A stretch of 64,000 bases of DNA from Arthrobacter sp. MYb214 (GCF_002979865.1 NZ_PCPZ01000001.1:186001-250000), one strand, 5' to 3'. Positions 44,062 through 52,419 are shown, numbered from the stretch's first letter. Made by a program: numbers and translations. Notes: generated by a model not told the origin, from the sequence alone.

Positions 44062-44538
44062 ATGGCCAACGACGAGGCAAGCAAAGTCATCAGCATCATC
44101 CAGGACCTGCGGATCGCCATGGTCTCAACCCTCAGCGCTGGACGGCTGGCCAGCCGGCCCCTGACGCTGATTGAAGCCACCGACGAAGGAGAACTCTGGT
44201 TCTTCTCTGCCGCCGACGCCGGGATTGTCCAGGAAATCCGGGCCCAGGGACTGGTCAATGCCGCGTTCAGCGGATCCAAGGCGTGGGTGTCGGTCAGCGG
44301 CCACGCCGAGGTGGTGCTCGATGTCGCCAAGAAGAAGGAACTGTGGAACGCCGCGGTGGAGACCTTCGCCAGCGAAGGCCCGGAATCTGCGCAGACTGTG
44401 CTGCTGCGCGTCGATGCCGACTCCGCCGAATACTGGGAGAACCCCGGCGGGGCGGCGAGCCTGGTGGCCGGCTGGGTGAAGCAGAAGCTCACCGGAAAAC
44501 CTGCCGAGCCCGGGGACTCGAACAGCGTCGAACTCTAG
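44062..44538 (+). CDS. Pyridoxamine 5'-phosphate oxidase-fold (general stress 26-like) protein
   Basis: 158 residues from the ATG at 44062 with AAGGAG 6 bases upstream. The split-barrel flavin-binding fold is recognised by IAMVSTLSAGRLASRPLTLIEATDEGELWFFSAAD, KAWVSVSGHAEVVLD and the C-terminal YWENPGGAASLVAGWVKQKLTG. This pattern matches small proteins related to Bacillus general stress protein 26, which bind FMN/FAD or F420 and have poorly known substrates. Its placement after catalase and before CsbD fits a stress role. Confidence 0.87.
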   Translation: MANDEASKVISIIQDLRIAMVSTLSAGRLASRPLTLIEATDEGELWFFSAADAGIVQEIRAQGLVNAAFSGSKAWVSVSGHAEVVLDVAKKKELWNAAVETFASEGPESAQTVLLRVDADSAEYWENPGGAASLVAGWVKQKLTGKPAEPGDSNSVEL

Positions 44539-44555
44539 GGCGCCGAAAACCGGCA

Positions 44556-44643
44556 ACGGCCGCTGCTCCGAATTCCCGGAGCAGCGGCCGTATCGCTGTG
44601 CACAGAGCTATGCCCCATGGATTCGTATCCATGGGGCATAGCT
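44556..44643. terminator. Two adjacent strong hairpins between convergent stress genes
   Basis: The first stem is 15 bp (44556-44570 with 44577-44591). The second is 16 bp (44606-44621 with 44628-44643). Both are perfect with 6-base loops and lie between the convergent PNPOx-fold and CsbD genes; each may serve one direction. No T-runs. Confidence 0.7.
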
Positions 44644-44654
44644 GGTGGTGCGGT

Positions 44655-44846
44655 TTAGGACAGGTCGTCCTTGACATCCTTGGCGGCGTCCTTGACGTGT
44701 TCTCCTGCTTGCTTTGCCTTGGCGGCGGCCTGGTCCTTCACCCCTTCGGCTTGCAGGCGCTCATTATCAGTGGCATCGCCGTAGGCCTCCTTGGCCTTGC
44801 CAGATGCTTCCTGGGCCTTGTTCTGGATCTTGTCTCCAATTCCCAT
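44655..44846 (-). CDS. CsbD family stress protein
   Basis: 63 residues from the ATG at 44846 with AGGAGG about 8 bases upstream. MGIGDKIQNKAQEASGKAKEAYGDATDN is the CsbD-like motif, followed by a Lys/Ala/Glu-rich helix. These small, abundant hydrophilic proteins are induced by general stress in Bacillus (sigma-B) and in many other bacteria; molecular function is unknown. Confidence 0.92.
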   Translation of the reverse strand: MGIGDKIQNKAQEASGKAKEAYGDATDNERLQAEGVKDQAAAKAKQAGEHVKDAAKDVKDDLS

Positions 44847-45106
44847 GATTCTTACCTCCTGTGTGGATCTGGTTACTGACAATTTGAACTATAGGGCAGA
44901 TTGCAAATCGGGGTCCCGAAGCTGAAAGTTTGCTTGCGGCCAACTTTACAGATCATCAAAGCGCCGCCGTCGCGGCGGCCAATCCCATAAGCTGCCTCGC
45001 CGCGTTGCGCTGTCCTTTGCGGTTATCAGGAGTCATTCAGCTGGGCCGGGCACGAATGGGCCGTGACCTAGACTGGCCAAAAGTTCCGCGCAGAGAAGGA
45101 GAGTCG

Positions 45107-46168
45107 ATGGACCAGTGGCCGGTGTCGTTTAGTGCAGCCGAACCAGGATCCCGCCCCCGCAACAGCGAGTCATGGTGGGGCGCCGAAGTCGCGGTGCGTG
45201 CGGCCGCCGTGCGCTGCGAGGGCAACCCGGAAGCGATGCTGCGTACGCTGGAAAGCTCGGGGGAGGAACCTCCGGTGCCAGCGGCCGGACAGACCCAGCG
45301 CCTGTGGGAACTGCTGGCCTCCGTGGCCGCCACCGACCTGGTCGCGGCCAGGACGCTGGAACCGCATTTGGATGCCGCGGGAATCCTGAGCCAGGCGGGC
45401 ATGTCGTGGCCGGGCGGCACTGCATGGGGCGTTTTCGCTGCGCAGCCGCCCAACGCCACCCTGGAAGCCGTTCGCCAGTCCGGCGGGGGATGGGAGCTGA
45501 ATGGCATCAAGCCCTGGTGCTCGTTGGCCGCGCAGCTGACGCATGCCCTGGTCACCGCCCCCACGCCCGATGGTGGCCGGCTGTTCATGGTTTCCTTGCG
45601 GCATCCGGGCGTTGAACCGGTACCGGATGCCTGGGTCAGCCGCGGCATGGCGCAGCTGCCCAGCGGCAGCGTGAACTTCACCGGCGTGCCGGCCCAACCG
45701 GTGCAAGACGCCGGCTGGTACCTGTCCCGTCCCGGGTTCGCTGTCGGGGGCGTTGGCGTCGCCGCCTGCTGGTTCGGGGCAGCGGTGGGAATCTACCGCC
45801 ATCTGCTGCGCAGCGCCCAAGCGCGCACCCCGGATCAGCTGGCCCTGGCTTGGCTCGGCGAAGCAGACCGCTTGCTGGCCGGCTGCGCCGCGCTGCTGGA
45901 ACAGGCCGCCGGGCTGGCCGATGCCGGAACGCTGGATGCCATTTCGGCCCATCGGATCCGCGGCCAGGTGGCCGGGGCCTGCGAGCGGGTGTTGCAGCTC
46001 AGCGGCCAAGCCACCGGCCCGGGCCCGCTGACCGCCGATGAGGAGCATGCGCGGCGCGCAGCAGATCTGGGCATCTATCTGCGCCAGCACCACGCGGCCC
46101 GCGACGACGCGGCGCTGGGCCAGTTGATTGCGGACCGCGCCGGAACGGAAAGTGGCAGCGCATGGTGA
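45107..46168 (+). CDS. Acyl-CoA dehydrogenase-like flavoprotein
   Basis: 353 residues from the ATG at 45107 (AGAAGGAGAG upstream). The middle shows the acyl-CoA dehydrogenase pattern: WGVFAAQPP, GWELNGIKPWCSLAAQLTHALV for the beta domain, then GVGVAACWFGAA and a helical C-terminal domain. It is shorter than typical family members (about 380-400), mainly at the N-terminus. The usual catalytic Glu region is not evident; the C-terminus reads DLGIYLRQHHAARDDAALG instead. It may oxidise a carrier- or sugar-linked substrate rather than an acyl-CoA. Its stop overlaps the next gene by 7 bases, so the following two genes are probably in one operon with it. Confidence 0.8.
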   Translation: MDQWPVSFSAAEPGSRPRNSESWWGAEVAVRAAAVRCEGNPEAMLRTLESSGEEPPVPAAGQTQRLWELLASVAATDLVAARTLEPHLDAAGILSQAGMSWPGGTAWGVFAAQPPNATLEAVRQSGGGWELNGIKPWCSLAAQLTHALVTAPTPDGGRLFMVSLRHPGVEPVPDAWVSRGMAQLPSGSVNFTGVPAQPVQDAGWYLSRPGFAVGGVGVAACWFGAAVGIYRHLLRSAQARTPDQLALAWLGEADRLLAGCAALLEQAAGLADAGTLDAISAHRIRGQVAGACERVLQLSGQATGPGPLTADEEHARRAADLGIYLRQHHAARDDAALGQLIADRAGTESGSAW

Positions 46169-47532
46169 ACTTCTCGCATCAGGACCAGGGAACATCTGCA
46201 AGCTGCTGGCAGCAGGCTGGGCTTGAGCGGATCGCCGCACTGGATCCGGAGAAGCTCTTCCACGCAATCGCATCGGTGGTTGTCCTGGCCGCCCACCCGG
46301 ATGACGAGACGCTGGGAGCCGGAGGGCTGATCCGCATGGCCCTTGGCCGGGGGATCGATGTCCACGTGATCGTCTGCAGCTTCGGGGAAGCCTCGCATCC
46401 GGATTCCACCACACACTCCCCAGCCCAGTTGGCCGCGCTGCGCCAGGCCGAGCTGGCCGAGGCCATGGACACGCTGCGCGCACAAGGACCGCGCAGCGGA
46501 ACGCTGCATCTGCACTGCTTGGGCCTGGGCGACGGGAAACTCGAAGCGCAGCAGGAGCCGATCCGCGCAGCCCTTGAGCAGCACGCCGGCGAGCGCTGCC
46601 TGATCGCCAGCACCTACCGCGGCGACGGGCACCCGGACCACGAAATCCTGGGCCTGCTCGCCGCGGACTGGGCCCTGGCGCACAATGCCTGCCATCTGGA
46701 ATTCCCCATCTGGTTCTGGCACTGGGCGCAACCGGGCCGGCAGCCCAGCTTCAGGCATTGGCGCCGGCTGGCCCTGGATGCATCCAGCGCGGATGCCAAG
46801 GCCCGCGCCCTGGAGGCCCACCGTTCCCAAACCCGGCCGCTCTCCGCCCTGCCAGGAGACGAGGTCCTCCTTAGCGAAGGCTTCCTTCAGCATTTTTCCC
46901 GCGGCGCCGAGATCTTCCGCGCCACCTGGCCTGGCCACAAGGACGCCGCGTCGGCTCCGGTGGTGTTCGAGGAGCTCTACGGGCAGCGCGAAGATCCGTG
47001 GGAGTACCGCAGCAGCCGCTATGAGCAGCGCAAGCAGCAGATCCTGCTCGCCTCCCTGCCCCGGGAGCAGTATGCGGCGGTTCTGGAGCTGGGATGCTCC
47101 ATCGGGGTGCAGAGCGCCGAGCTGGCCCGCCGCAGCACCAGCCTGCTGGCGGTGGATGCCAGCGCTACCGCGTTAGCCCAGGCCCGGCGTGCCGTGGCCG
47201 GAATGGAGCATGTCAGCTTGCTGCAGGCCACGGTGCCTCGGCAATTTCCGCAGTTGGAGCCGGGAAGCGTGCAGCTGGTAGTGCTCAGCGAGATCGGCTA
47301 TTTCCTGGCCGCCGACGAATTGGAGCAGGTGCTCGCCGCCAGTGCCGCCGCACTGGAAGCCGGCGGAGAGCTGGTGCTCTGCCATTGGCTGCATCCCATT
47401 GAAGGCTGGCCGCTGGACGGGGAGGATGTGCACCGGATGGCGGGAGACCTGGGGTGGGAGCGCATCGTGGAGCATCGCGAGGCCGATTTCCTGCTTGAAA
47501 TACTGAGCAAGCCCGCTGGTGCCCATGGGTAG
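46162..47532 (+). CDS. PIG-L deacetylase fused to a class I SAM methyltransferase
   Basis: 456 residues. The N-terminal PIG-L domain (about 35-250) has the zinc motif AHPDDE at 44-49 and HPDH at 157-160, as in N-acetylglucosaminyl deacetylases such as MshB. The C-terminal half (about 270-450) is a Rossmann methyltransferase with VLELGCSIGVQSAELA near 308-322 and an acidic residue after LLAVD. A nodulation NodS-like product or a sugar N-methyltransferase is possible by analogy, but unproven. The ATG lies inside the end of the acyl-CoA-dehydrogenase-like gene, and the next gene starts before its stop. Confidence 0.88.
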   Translation: MVNFSHQDQGTSASCWQQAGLERIAALDPEKLFHAIASVVVLAAHPDDETLGAGGLIRMALGRGIDVHVIVCSFGEASHPDSTTHSPAQLAALRQAELAEAMDTLRAQGPRSGTLHLHCLGLGDGKLEAQQEPIRAALEQHAGERCLIASTYRGDGHPDHEILGLLAADWALAHNACHLEFPIWFWHWAQPGRQPSFRHWRRLALDASSADAKARALEAHRSQTRPLSALPGDEVLLSEGFLQHFSRGAEIFRATWPGHKDAASAPVVFEELYGQREDPWEYRSSRYEQRKQQILLASLPREQYAAVLELGCSIGVQSAELARRSTSLLAVDASATALAQARRAVAGMEHVSLLQATVPRQFPQLEPGSVQLVVLSEIGYFLAADELEQVLAASAAALEAGGELVLCHWLHPIEGWPLDGEDVHRMAGDLGWERIVEHREADFLLEILSKPAGAHG

Positions 47533-48259
47533 GCAGCTGGCGGCCATGGCGGTCATCATCCCGGCCCATGACGAGGAAGAACGCCTGGGCCGTTGCCTGG
47601 ATTCGGTGCGTGCGGCCATGGACCGGTTGGCGTGTGCCCGCCCGCAGGTGCAGGTCCGGGCCATCGTGGTTGCCGATAGCTGCACCGACGGCACGGTACA
47701 GGTTGCCCAGCGGCAGATTAGCGCAGATCAGCGGATCAGCTTGCTGCAGGCCAGCTTCGGCAATGTCGGAGCCAGCCGGGCTGCCGGGGCGCGCCACGCC
47801 CTGGCCAGCTTCGGCGCGGACGCGGACCCGAGCGCCATCTGGCTGGCCAGCACCGACGCGGATACCTGCGTCGCCGAGCATTGGCTGGAGGGCTTTGCCA
47901 CCCTGCACGCCGGCGGGGCCGATGCGGTGGCCGGAACCGTGGAACCGGACCGCGGCGAACTCGATGAGCATATCTTCGCCTTATGGGAGCAGGCCTACCA
48001 GCCGATCGAGGGGCATGGCCATATCCACGGCGCGAACTTCGGAGTGTGCGCTGCTGCCTACCTGGATGTTGGAGGCTTCGAGCCCTTGGCGGCCCGGGAG
48101 GATGTGGCCTTGGTCGAGGCGCTGCGCCGCGCCGGCTACCGGGTCCAGGCCACGGCCCGCCTGCAGGCGATCACCTCGGGGCGCTTGCGCGGGCGGTTGC
48201 GCGAGGGCTTCGCGGACTATCTTGCCGCGCTGGATCACCAGATGCTCCACGCCCGGTAG
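47525..48259 (+). CDS. Family 2 glycosyltransferase
   Basis: About 244 residues from the ATG at 47525; GTG 47519 and ATG 47546 are alternatives. The GT-A fold shows AVIIPAHDEEERLGRCLDSV, VADSCTDGT, and the metal-binding WLASTDADTCV near residue 117. HGANFGVCAAAYLDVGGFEPLAAREDVAL matches the acceptor region of GT2 enzymes. No membrane segment is present. It overlaps the PIG-L/methyltransferase gene by 8 bases and is followed by a terminator, closing the three-gene unit. It presumably supplies the sugar that the neighbour deacetylates and methylates. Confidence 0.88.
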   Translation: MGRQLAAMAVIIPAHDEEERLGRCLDSVRAAMDRLACARPQVQVRAIVVADSCTDGTVQVAQRQISADQRISLLQASFGNVGASRAAGARHALASFGADADPSAIWLASTDADTCVAEHWLEGFATLHAGGADAVAGTVEPDRGELDEHIFALWEQAYQPIEGHGHIHGANFGVCAAAYLDVGGFEPLAAREDVALVEALRRAGYRVQATARLQAITSGRLRGRLREGFADYLAALDHQMLHAR

Positions 48260-48294
48260 CGCCCAAGTAAGCGGTCCCGGTCCCTGGCATAGGA

Positions 48295-48341
48295 ACAGCC
48301 CCCGGGGAATCTGCGCGGATGCGCGATTTCCCGGGGGCTGT
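48295..48341 (+). terminator. Hairpin ending the acyl-CoA dehydrogenase/PIG-L/glycosyltransferase unit
   Basis: An approximately 20-bp GC-rich stem with a small mismatch pairs 48295-48316 with 48320-48341, 35 bases after the glycosyltransferase stop. Confidence 0.7.
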
Positions 48342-48364
48342 GCCCGTTGCGGCGGTGCTTGCGG

Positions 48365-48808
48365 TTACACGCTGCTGCCGGACTCCTGCGTGGCGTACCT
48401 GTGTCCCAGCTTGCTGGCGTCGAAAGCCGGAACCGCGTGGGCGAGCGCAGTGTATTGCCAGTACTTCACACGGAATGCAGCCATTCCGCTGTGCTCGGCC
48501 TGGCCGAACAGATCCTTGATCTTGCTGCGCGGCGCGCTGGCCTGAACCACTTCCAAGACTGGAGACGGCTCGGAAATGTGCAAGAACTTCAGTTCCTCGG
48601 TCTGCGGTTCAACCATCGCGACCAGCACCGGCCGCTTGTGCACCGAGACCAGGCCCATCACATCATCGAGCGCTTCCAAAGGCTGTGTCATGACCACTGG
48701 CATTCCTTGGGTCCAGCCATAGCTGCTCAGATGCCTTCTTCCCTCGCGTGATCCCAGCAGCTCTGCTACGCGCAACGCGGTCTGGGACCTGACTAGCCTT
48801 CCTGGCAT
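48365..48808 (-). CDS. Protein of unknown function
   Basis: 147 residues with GGAGGG about 8 bases before the ATG, so the gene is probably real. I do not recognise a family. The N-terminus (GRLVRSQTALRVAELLGSREGRRHLSSYG) looks like a short helical DNA-binding-like region, followed by alternating strands (MVEPQTEELKFLHI) and a C-terminal helical part. There is no signal peptide or membrane helix. It stands alone between two convergent/tandem transcription units; the 242 bases upstream include a short AT-rich palindrome near 48934-48947. Confidence 0.65.
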   Translation of the reverse strand: MPGRLVRSQTALRVAELLGSREGRRHLSSYGWTQGMPVVMTQPLEALDDVMGLVSVHKRPVLVAMVEPQTEELKFLHISEPSPVLEVVQASAPRSKIKDLFGQAEHSGMAAFRVKYWQYTALAHAVPAFDASKLGHRYATQESGSSV

Positions 48809-49050
48809 GTGAACTACCCTCCACTTCTAGACGATACTTCTCACTTCAACAATGCAGTTATCTGTCCCTCCGGACTGGGCAGCGTGGCCCTTGAAATGCG
48901 CTGTGGACCCTGCGGCCAGCGGTGGGGGACTCGATAAAAAATTATCATTGGCCCACCAAGTTGTTGCGAACAGGCTGCGATTCTGAGGAAATTCCCAGAC
49001 TTTATTCTCTACTAGTCAGTATCCCTATTCAGCTACCGTGGTTGCGAGGC

Positions 49051-50478
49051 TCAGTGCCGCCCAAGATCACGCAGCGCCCGGTGCGCCGCATGCCAGCCGG
49101 CCATGCCATGCACCCCGCCGCCCGGAGGGGTGGAGGAGGAGCACAGGTACAGTCCCGGCACGCCCAGCGAATAGGGATTCAGCGAGGGCGAGGGGCGGAA
49201 GAACTGCTGGGTGCCGGCCAGTGATCCGCCGCCGATATCCCCGCCGACCAGATTCGGATTCCAGGCCTGCAGCTGCGCCGGGCCGGTGACTACCCGCTGC
49301 ACGATCCGGTCCTTGAAGTCCGGCGCGAACCGCTGGATCTGCGCATCGATCAGCGCCCCGGCATCCCCGCTGTAGCCTTGGGGCACGTGGGCGTAGGACC
49401 AGATGATTTGGCAGCCGGCCGGGGCGCGCGAGGCATCGGCGCTCGAAGGCTGGACCACCATCACGAATGGGCGTTCGGGCATTGACCCGGCGGCGACCTG
49501 GCGCTCGGCCCGGGCCAGCTCGGCGGCATCGCCGATCACATGCACGGTGCCGGCCTGCGCGGTGCGCGCATCCTTCCAGGGAATCGGCCCATCGAGCAGG
49601 TAGTCCACCTTGTAGGCCGCGGTGCCATAGCGCCAGCGCTCGAACCGCCGGCGCAGTCGTGCCGGGAGCTGGTCGCCGGCGAGCTGCACCGCCTGGCGGG
49701 GCGTGGCATCCAGGAAGGTGAGGTCCGCGTCGGGAAGCTGCGCGAGGTGACTGATCTGGTGCCCGGTATGGATCTGCACCCCCAGCCCGTCGAGCACCCG
49801 CAGCAGCGCGTCGATGATGCTGCCGGTGCCGCCGTGCGCCACCGGCCAGCCCCAGGATTGGCCCAAGGCCCCGAAGAGCGCGCCGAATCCCGAGGTGAAC
49901 GGGTGGGAGAGCGGCAGCATGGAATGCGCGCTGGATCCGGCGAAGAGCGCCGCGGCCTGCCGGGTCCGGAACGCGGCGGAAGCCAGCAGCTTCGCCGGCG
50001 GCAGCGCGCGCAGCCCGAAGCGTGCCATGAGCACCGGATGCGGCGGGATGCCCAGCAGCGGGCTGGTGGCGTTGTCCAGGATCTCCTGCGGATGGCGCAC
50101 CAGCGGGTCATGCAGCAGCTGCCAGATCTTCCGGTCGGCGGGGAACTGCGCCATGGTGGCTTCCAGGTCCTGGTGCAGGAAGACCGACTCGGCGTCGTCC
50201 AGCGGGTGGGCCAGCGGATAGGTGTGGAAATCCCACTGCAGCCCATGGCCGGGCAGATCGAAATGCGCGAAGGCGCGGCTGCCATAGGCGAAGGGGTGGG
50301 CGGCAGCTCCCAGGTCCACGATGGTGCCTTCGCCCAGCGTGCTGCCGGAGGCCGCGGCACCGCCGGGACGGGCATTGCGCTCGAAGACCTGGACATCGAA
50401 TCCCTGCTCGGCCAAAACCGCCGCGGCGACCAGCCCATTGGGGCCGGCGCCAACAATGTTCGCTTTCCTGCCGGTCAT
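49051..50478 (-). CDS. Phytoene-desaturase-like FAD/NAD(P) oxidoreductase
   Basis: 475 residues. The FAD-binding motif is IVGAGPNGLVAAAVLAEQG at 8-26 with an acidic residue in VFERNARPGG. The C-terminus has GDIGGGSLAGTQQFFRPSP and LYLCSSSTPPGGGVHGMAG, both typical of the carotenoid desaturase/retinol saturase-type family (COG1233). No other carotenoid genes are near, so a pigment role is not implied. Its ATG overlaps the upstream gene's stop as ATGA, making a coupled pair. Confidence 0.9.
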   Translation of the reverse strand: MTGRKANIVGAGPNGLVAAAVLAEQGFDVQVFERNARPGGAAASGSTLGEGTIVDLGAAAHPFAYGSRAFAHFDLPGHGLQWDFHTYPLAHPLDDAESVFLHQDLEATMAQFPADRKIWQLLHDPLVRHPQEILDNATSPLLGIPPHPVLMARFGLRALPPAKLLASAAFRTRQAAALFAGSSAHSMLPLSHPFTSGFGALFGALGQSWGWPVAHGGTGSIIDALLRVLDGLGVQIHTGHQISHLAQLPDADLTFLDATPRQAVQLAGDQLPARLRRRFERWRYGTAAYKVDYLLDGPIPWKDARTAQAGTVHVIGDAAELARAERQVAAGSMPERPFVMVVQPSSADASRAPAGCQIIWSYAHVPQGYSGDAGALIDAQIQRFAPDFKDRIVQRVVTGPAQLQAWNPNLVGGDIGGGSLAGTQQFFRPSPSLNPYSLGVPGLYLCSSSTPPGGGVHGMAGWHAAHRALRDLGRH

Positions 50479-51005
50479 GGGCGGTGTTCCCCCTGTCCAT
50501 CGTTCACTGGCGGGGCGAAGCGCTCGGGCCAGGTTTCGTCGCTGAGCGCCTTGAGCTGGCTGATCTGCGACTCTGCGCGGTGCGACAGGTCCTGCAGCAG
50601 CGCCTGGTCCAGGCGCGGATCATGGGGCAGCATCAGCAGCAGCGTCTGCCACATGCGCAGCTTGGCATTGAGCAGCCCGGTGAGCACATCGAGCTGCACC
50701 TGCGCGGCGGCCAGCTTGCGCATGCGCAGCGGATTGAACGGGTTGACGTGCCCGGCGAGCTTGGCCGCCGGAGCGAGCAGGCGGGCCATCGGCCGCTTGG
50801 TGCAGCCCAGCCGGTCCATGATCCGTTTCAGGTCATCCTGATCCGCTTTGACCTGCTGGTGCAGCGATTCGAAACGCTGGGCATAGGCGGTGTCCGCCCA
50901 GGTGCCGTGGGCGGCCTTGAAGTGGTTCAGCCCCGATTCGGAACCCAGCAGGTGCTCGCTCAGGTACCGGTGCAAGGTCGTCTGGTCGATGGTGTTGTGC
51001 GGCAT
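50475..51005 (-). CDS. Helical protein of unknown function
   Basis: 176 residues from the ATG at 51005 with AAGGAC upstream. It is all-helical by composition. The opening LHRYLSEHLLGSESGLNHFKAAHG and the DQDDLKRIMDRLG segment recall small uncharacterised actinobacterial proteins that I know only as hypothetical. Coupled by ATGA overlap to the desaturase-like gene, so the two may work together. A decayed relative of its N-terminal region lies at 53664-53762. Confidence 0.72.
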   Translation of the reverse strand: MPHNTIDQTTLHRYLSEHLLGSESGLNHFKAAHGTWADTAYAQRFESLHQQVKADQDDLKRIMDRLGCTKRPMARLLAPAAKLAGHVNPFNPLRMRKLAAAQVQLDVLTGLLNAKLRMWQTLLLMLPHDPRLDQALLQDLSHRAESQISQLKALSDETWPERFAPPVNDGQGEHRP

Positions 51006-51125
51006 GGGCCCGTCCTTAGTTCTCGCCTGGGGTCGCAGTCTTCTGCTGGCTGAAACGCTAGGGCACCGGCCGCCGCTGGCCAATGGCCGGACGCTGATCC
51101 GCAGGCAGCACCCAGCATCCGGCGG

Positions 51126-51740
51126 CTAGGGGGCCGGGAAAGGCCGGGCTTTGAGCAGCCGCGCCAGATGCGCCGCGTTGCGCGTGGCGATCTGCGTGGC
51201 GTTGGCCGTGACCTGCGGGGTCTGGTCCAGATCCTGGTAGTCGATGGTGTGCATGGCCTGCCCCACCCAATAGGTGGAGCCCTGGGCCGGCAGGGTGAAC
51301 CCGACATCGGCCAGGCCCTGGCCCAGATCCGCAATCACGTGGTGCGCGCCGTCCTCATTGCCCACCACGGCCACCGCGCCCACCTTGCCGAAGAGGATCG
51401 GGCGGCCCTGCTCGTCGGTCTGGGACAACTCGGCATCCAGCCGCTCCAGCACCCGCTGGGCCAGACTCGAGGGGTGGCCCAGCCAGATCGGGGTGGCCAG
51501 CACCAGGATGTCCGCGGCCAGCAGCTTCTGCCGGATCCCCGGCCACTGGTCGCCGCCTCCCATGTCCTTGAGCACTCCGGGCTTCACGTCGAAATCGGCA
51601 ATGCGCAGGATCTCGGAGTGGACCTGGTGCCCCGTGAATTCCGCCGCCACCTGCCGGGCCAGCAGATCGCTGCTGGAGGCTTTGGGCGAAGGGGAAAGGG
51701 TGCAGACCAGGATCAGTGCATTAATCGGTGTCTGGGCCAT
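51126..51740 (-). CDS. Flavodoxin-fold NAD(P)H-dependent FMN reductase
   Basis: 204 residues from the ATG at 51740, which has AAGGA 9 bases upstream. The N-terminus ALILVCTLSPSPKASSSDLLA is the phosphate-binding loop of the flavodoxin-like fold, ADILVLATPIWLGHPSSLAQRVLERLDA is the second FMN-contacting segment, and AVAVVGNEDGAHHVIADL the third. Family members reduce flavins or quinones with NAD(P)H. It belongs to a minus-strand group with the cyclodeaminase-like gene 43 bases upstream. Confidence 0.88.
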   Translation of the reverse strand: MAQTPINALILVCTLSPSPKASSSDLLARQVAAEFTGHQVHSEILRIADFDVKPGVLKDMGGGDQWPGIRQKLLAADILVLATPIWLGHPSSLAQRVLERLDAELSQTDEQGRPILFGKVGAVAVVGNEDGAHHVIADLGQGLADVGFTLPAQGSTYWVGQAMHTIDYQDLDQTPQVTANATQIATRNAAHLARLLKARPFPAP

Positions 51741-51783
51741 GGCTATCATTCCTTGTCATCGAGGGTGCTCCCGGGCAGCCGGA

Positions 51784-52419
51784 TCAGCGCTTGATGCGTG
51801 CATCAACGCGTGCGGCCAGCTGCGTGGCGGTCTGCATCGCCCGCTCCAGCGATGCTGCGGTATCCCATAATCCGGAGTGCTGCGCGTGTGCCGGGCCGAA
51901 GGGCAGCTGGGACAGGTCGTAGCGCAGGTTGCTGCTGGCGGCCTGCAGCACTGCGCGGACCATGCCCAGCGCTGCGGCGACATCGGCCACCAATTGCGGT
52001 TTCGCATGCTGGTCAAGCCAGCGCAGTTCATTCACTGCGGTCATGGCCAGCGCGCCGAGTGCGGCCGAGGATTTCGCGGCCTGCAAGCAGGCCGCGGCGA
52101 GCTGGCGGTCGCGCTGCTCCGAGGGCGGTTGCGCGGACGCTTCCCCGAAATCCGCGGAGGCCTTGGCATCCCGGTCGGCCAGGCCCAGCGCGTCGATCCG
52201 CAGCTGCTTGGCCCGGGCCTGCAGGCCGGCGAGCTCTGCCTGTGCGGGTCCGGAGGCCGAGACGTAGCCGGCGGACATGGACATCAGCGCGGCGGCAGCA
52301 CCGAGCATTAGTGCCGCCGCCGCTCCGCCGCCCGGATTCCCGTCCGACTCGGCCAGTTCTTCAAGCCAGGGTCCTATGCGCGCCTCGCTGATCGGACGCT
52401 GCGGGCCGCTATTCGCCAT
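51784..52419 (-). CDS. Cyclodeaminase/cyclohydrolase family protein
   Basis: 211 residues, all helical, with the family signature GNPGGGAAAALMLGAAAALMSMSA near residues 27-50. This domain is found in formiminotransferase-cyclodeaminase (histidine-folate metabolism) and in methenyl-THF cyclohydrolases such as FchA. Here it stands alone without a formiminotransferase gene, so the exact folate reaction is open. Its start overlaps the upstream small gene by 11 bases. Confidence 0.85.
   Translation of the reverse strand: MANSGPQRPISEARIGPWLEELAESDGNPGGGAAAALMLGAAAALMSMSAGYVSASGPAQAELAGLQARAKQLRIDALGLADRDAKASADFGEASAQPPSEQRDRQLAAACLQAAKSSAALGALAMTAVNELRWLDQHAKPQLVADVAAALGMVRAVLQAASSNLRYDLSQLPFGPAHAQHSGLWDTAASLERAMQTATQLAARVDARIKR

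Noticed and set aside
49540-50841. 433-residue plus-strand frame over the desaturase-like gene
   Set aside because: It is antisense to a clear FAD oxidoreductase and rich in Arg, Gln and Gly without motifs.
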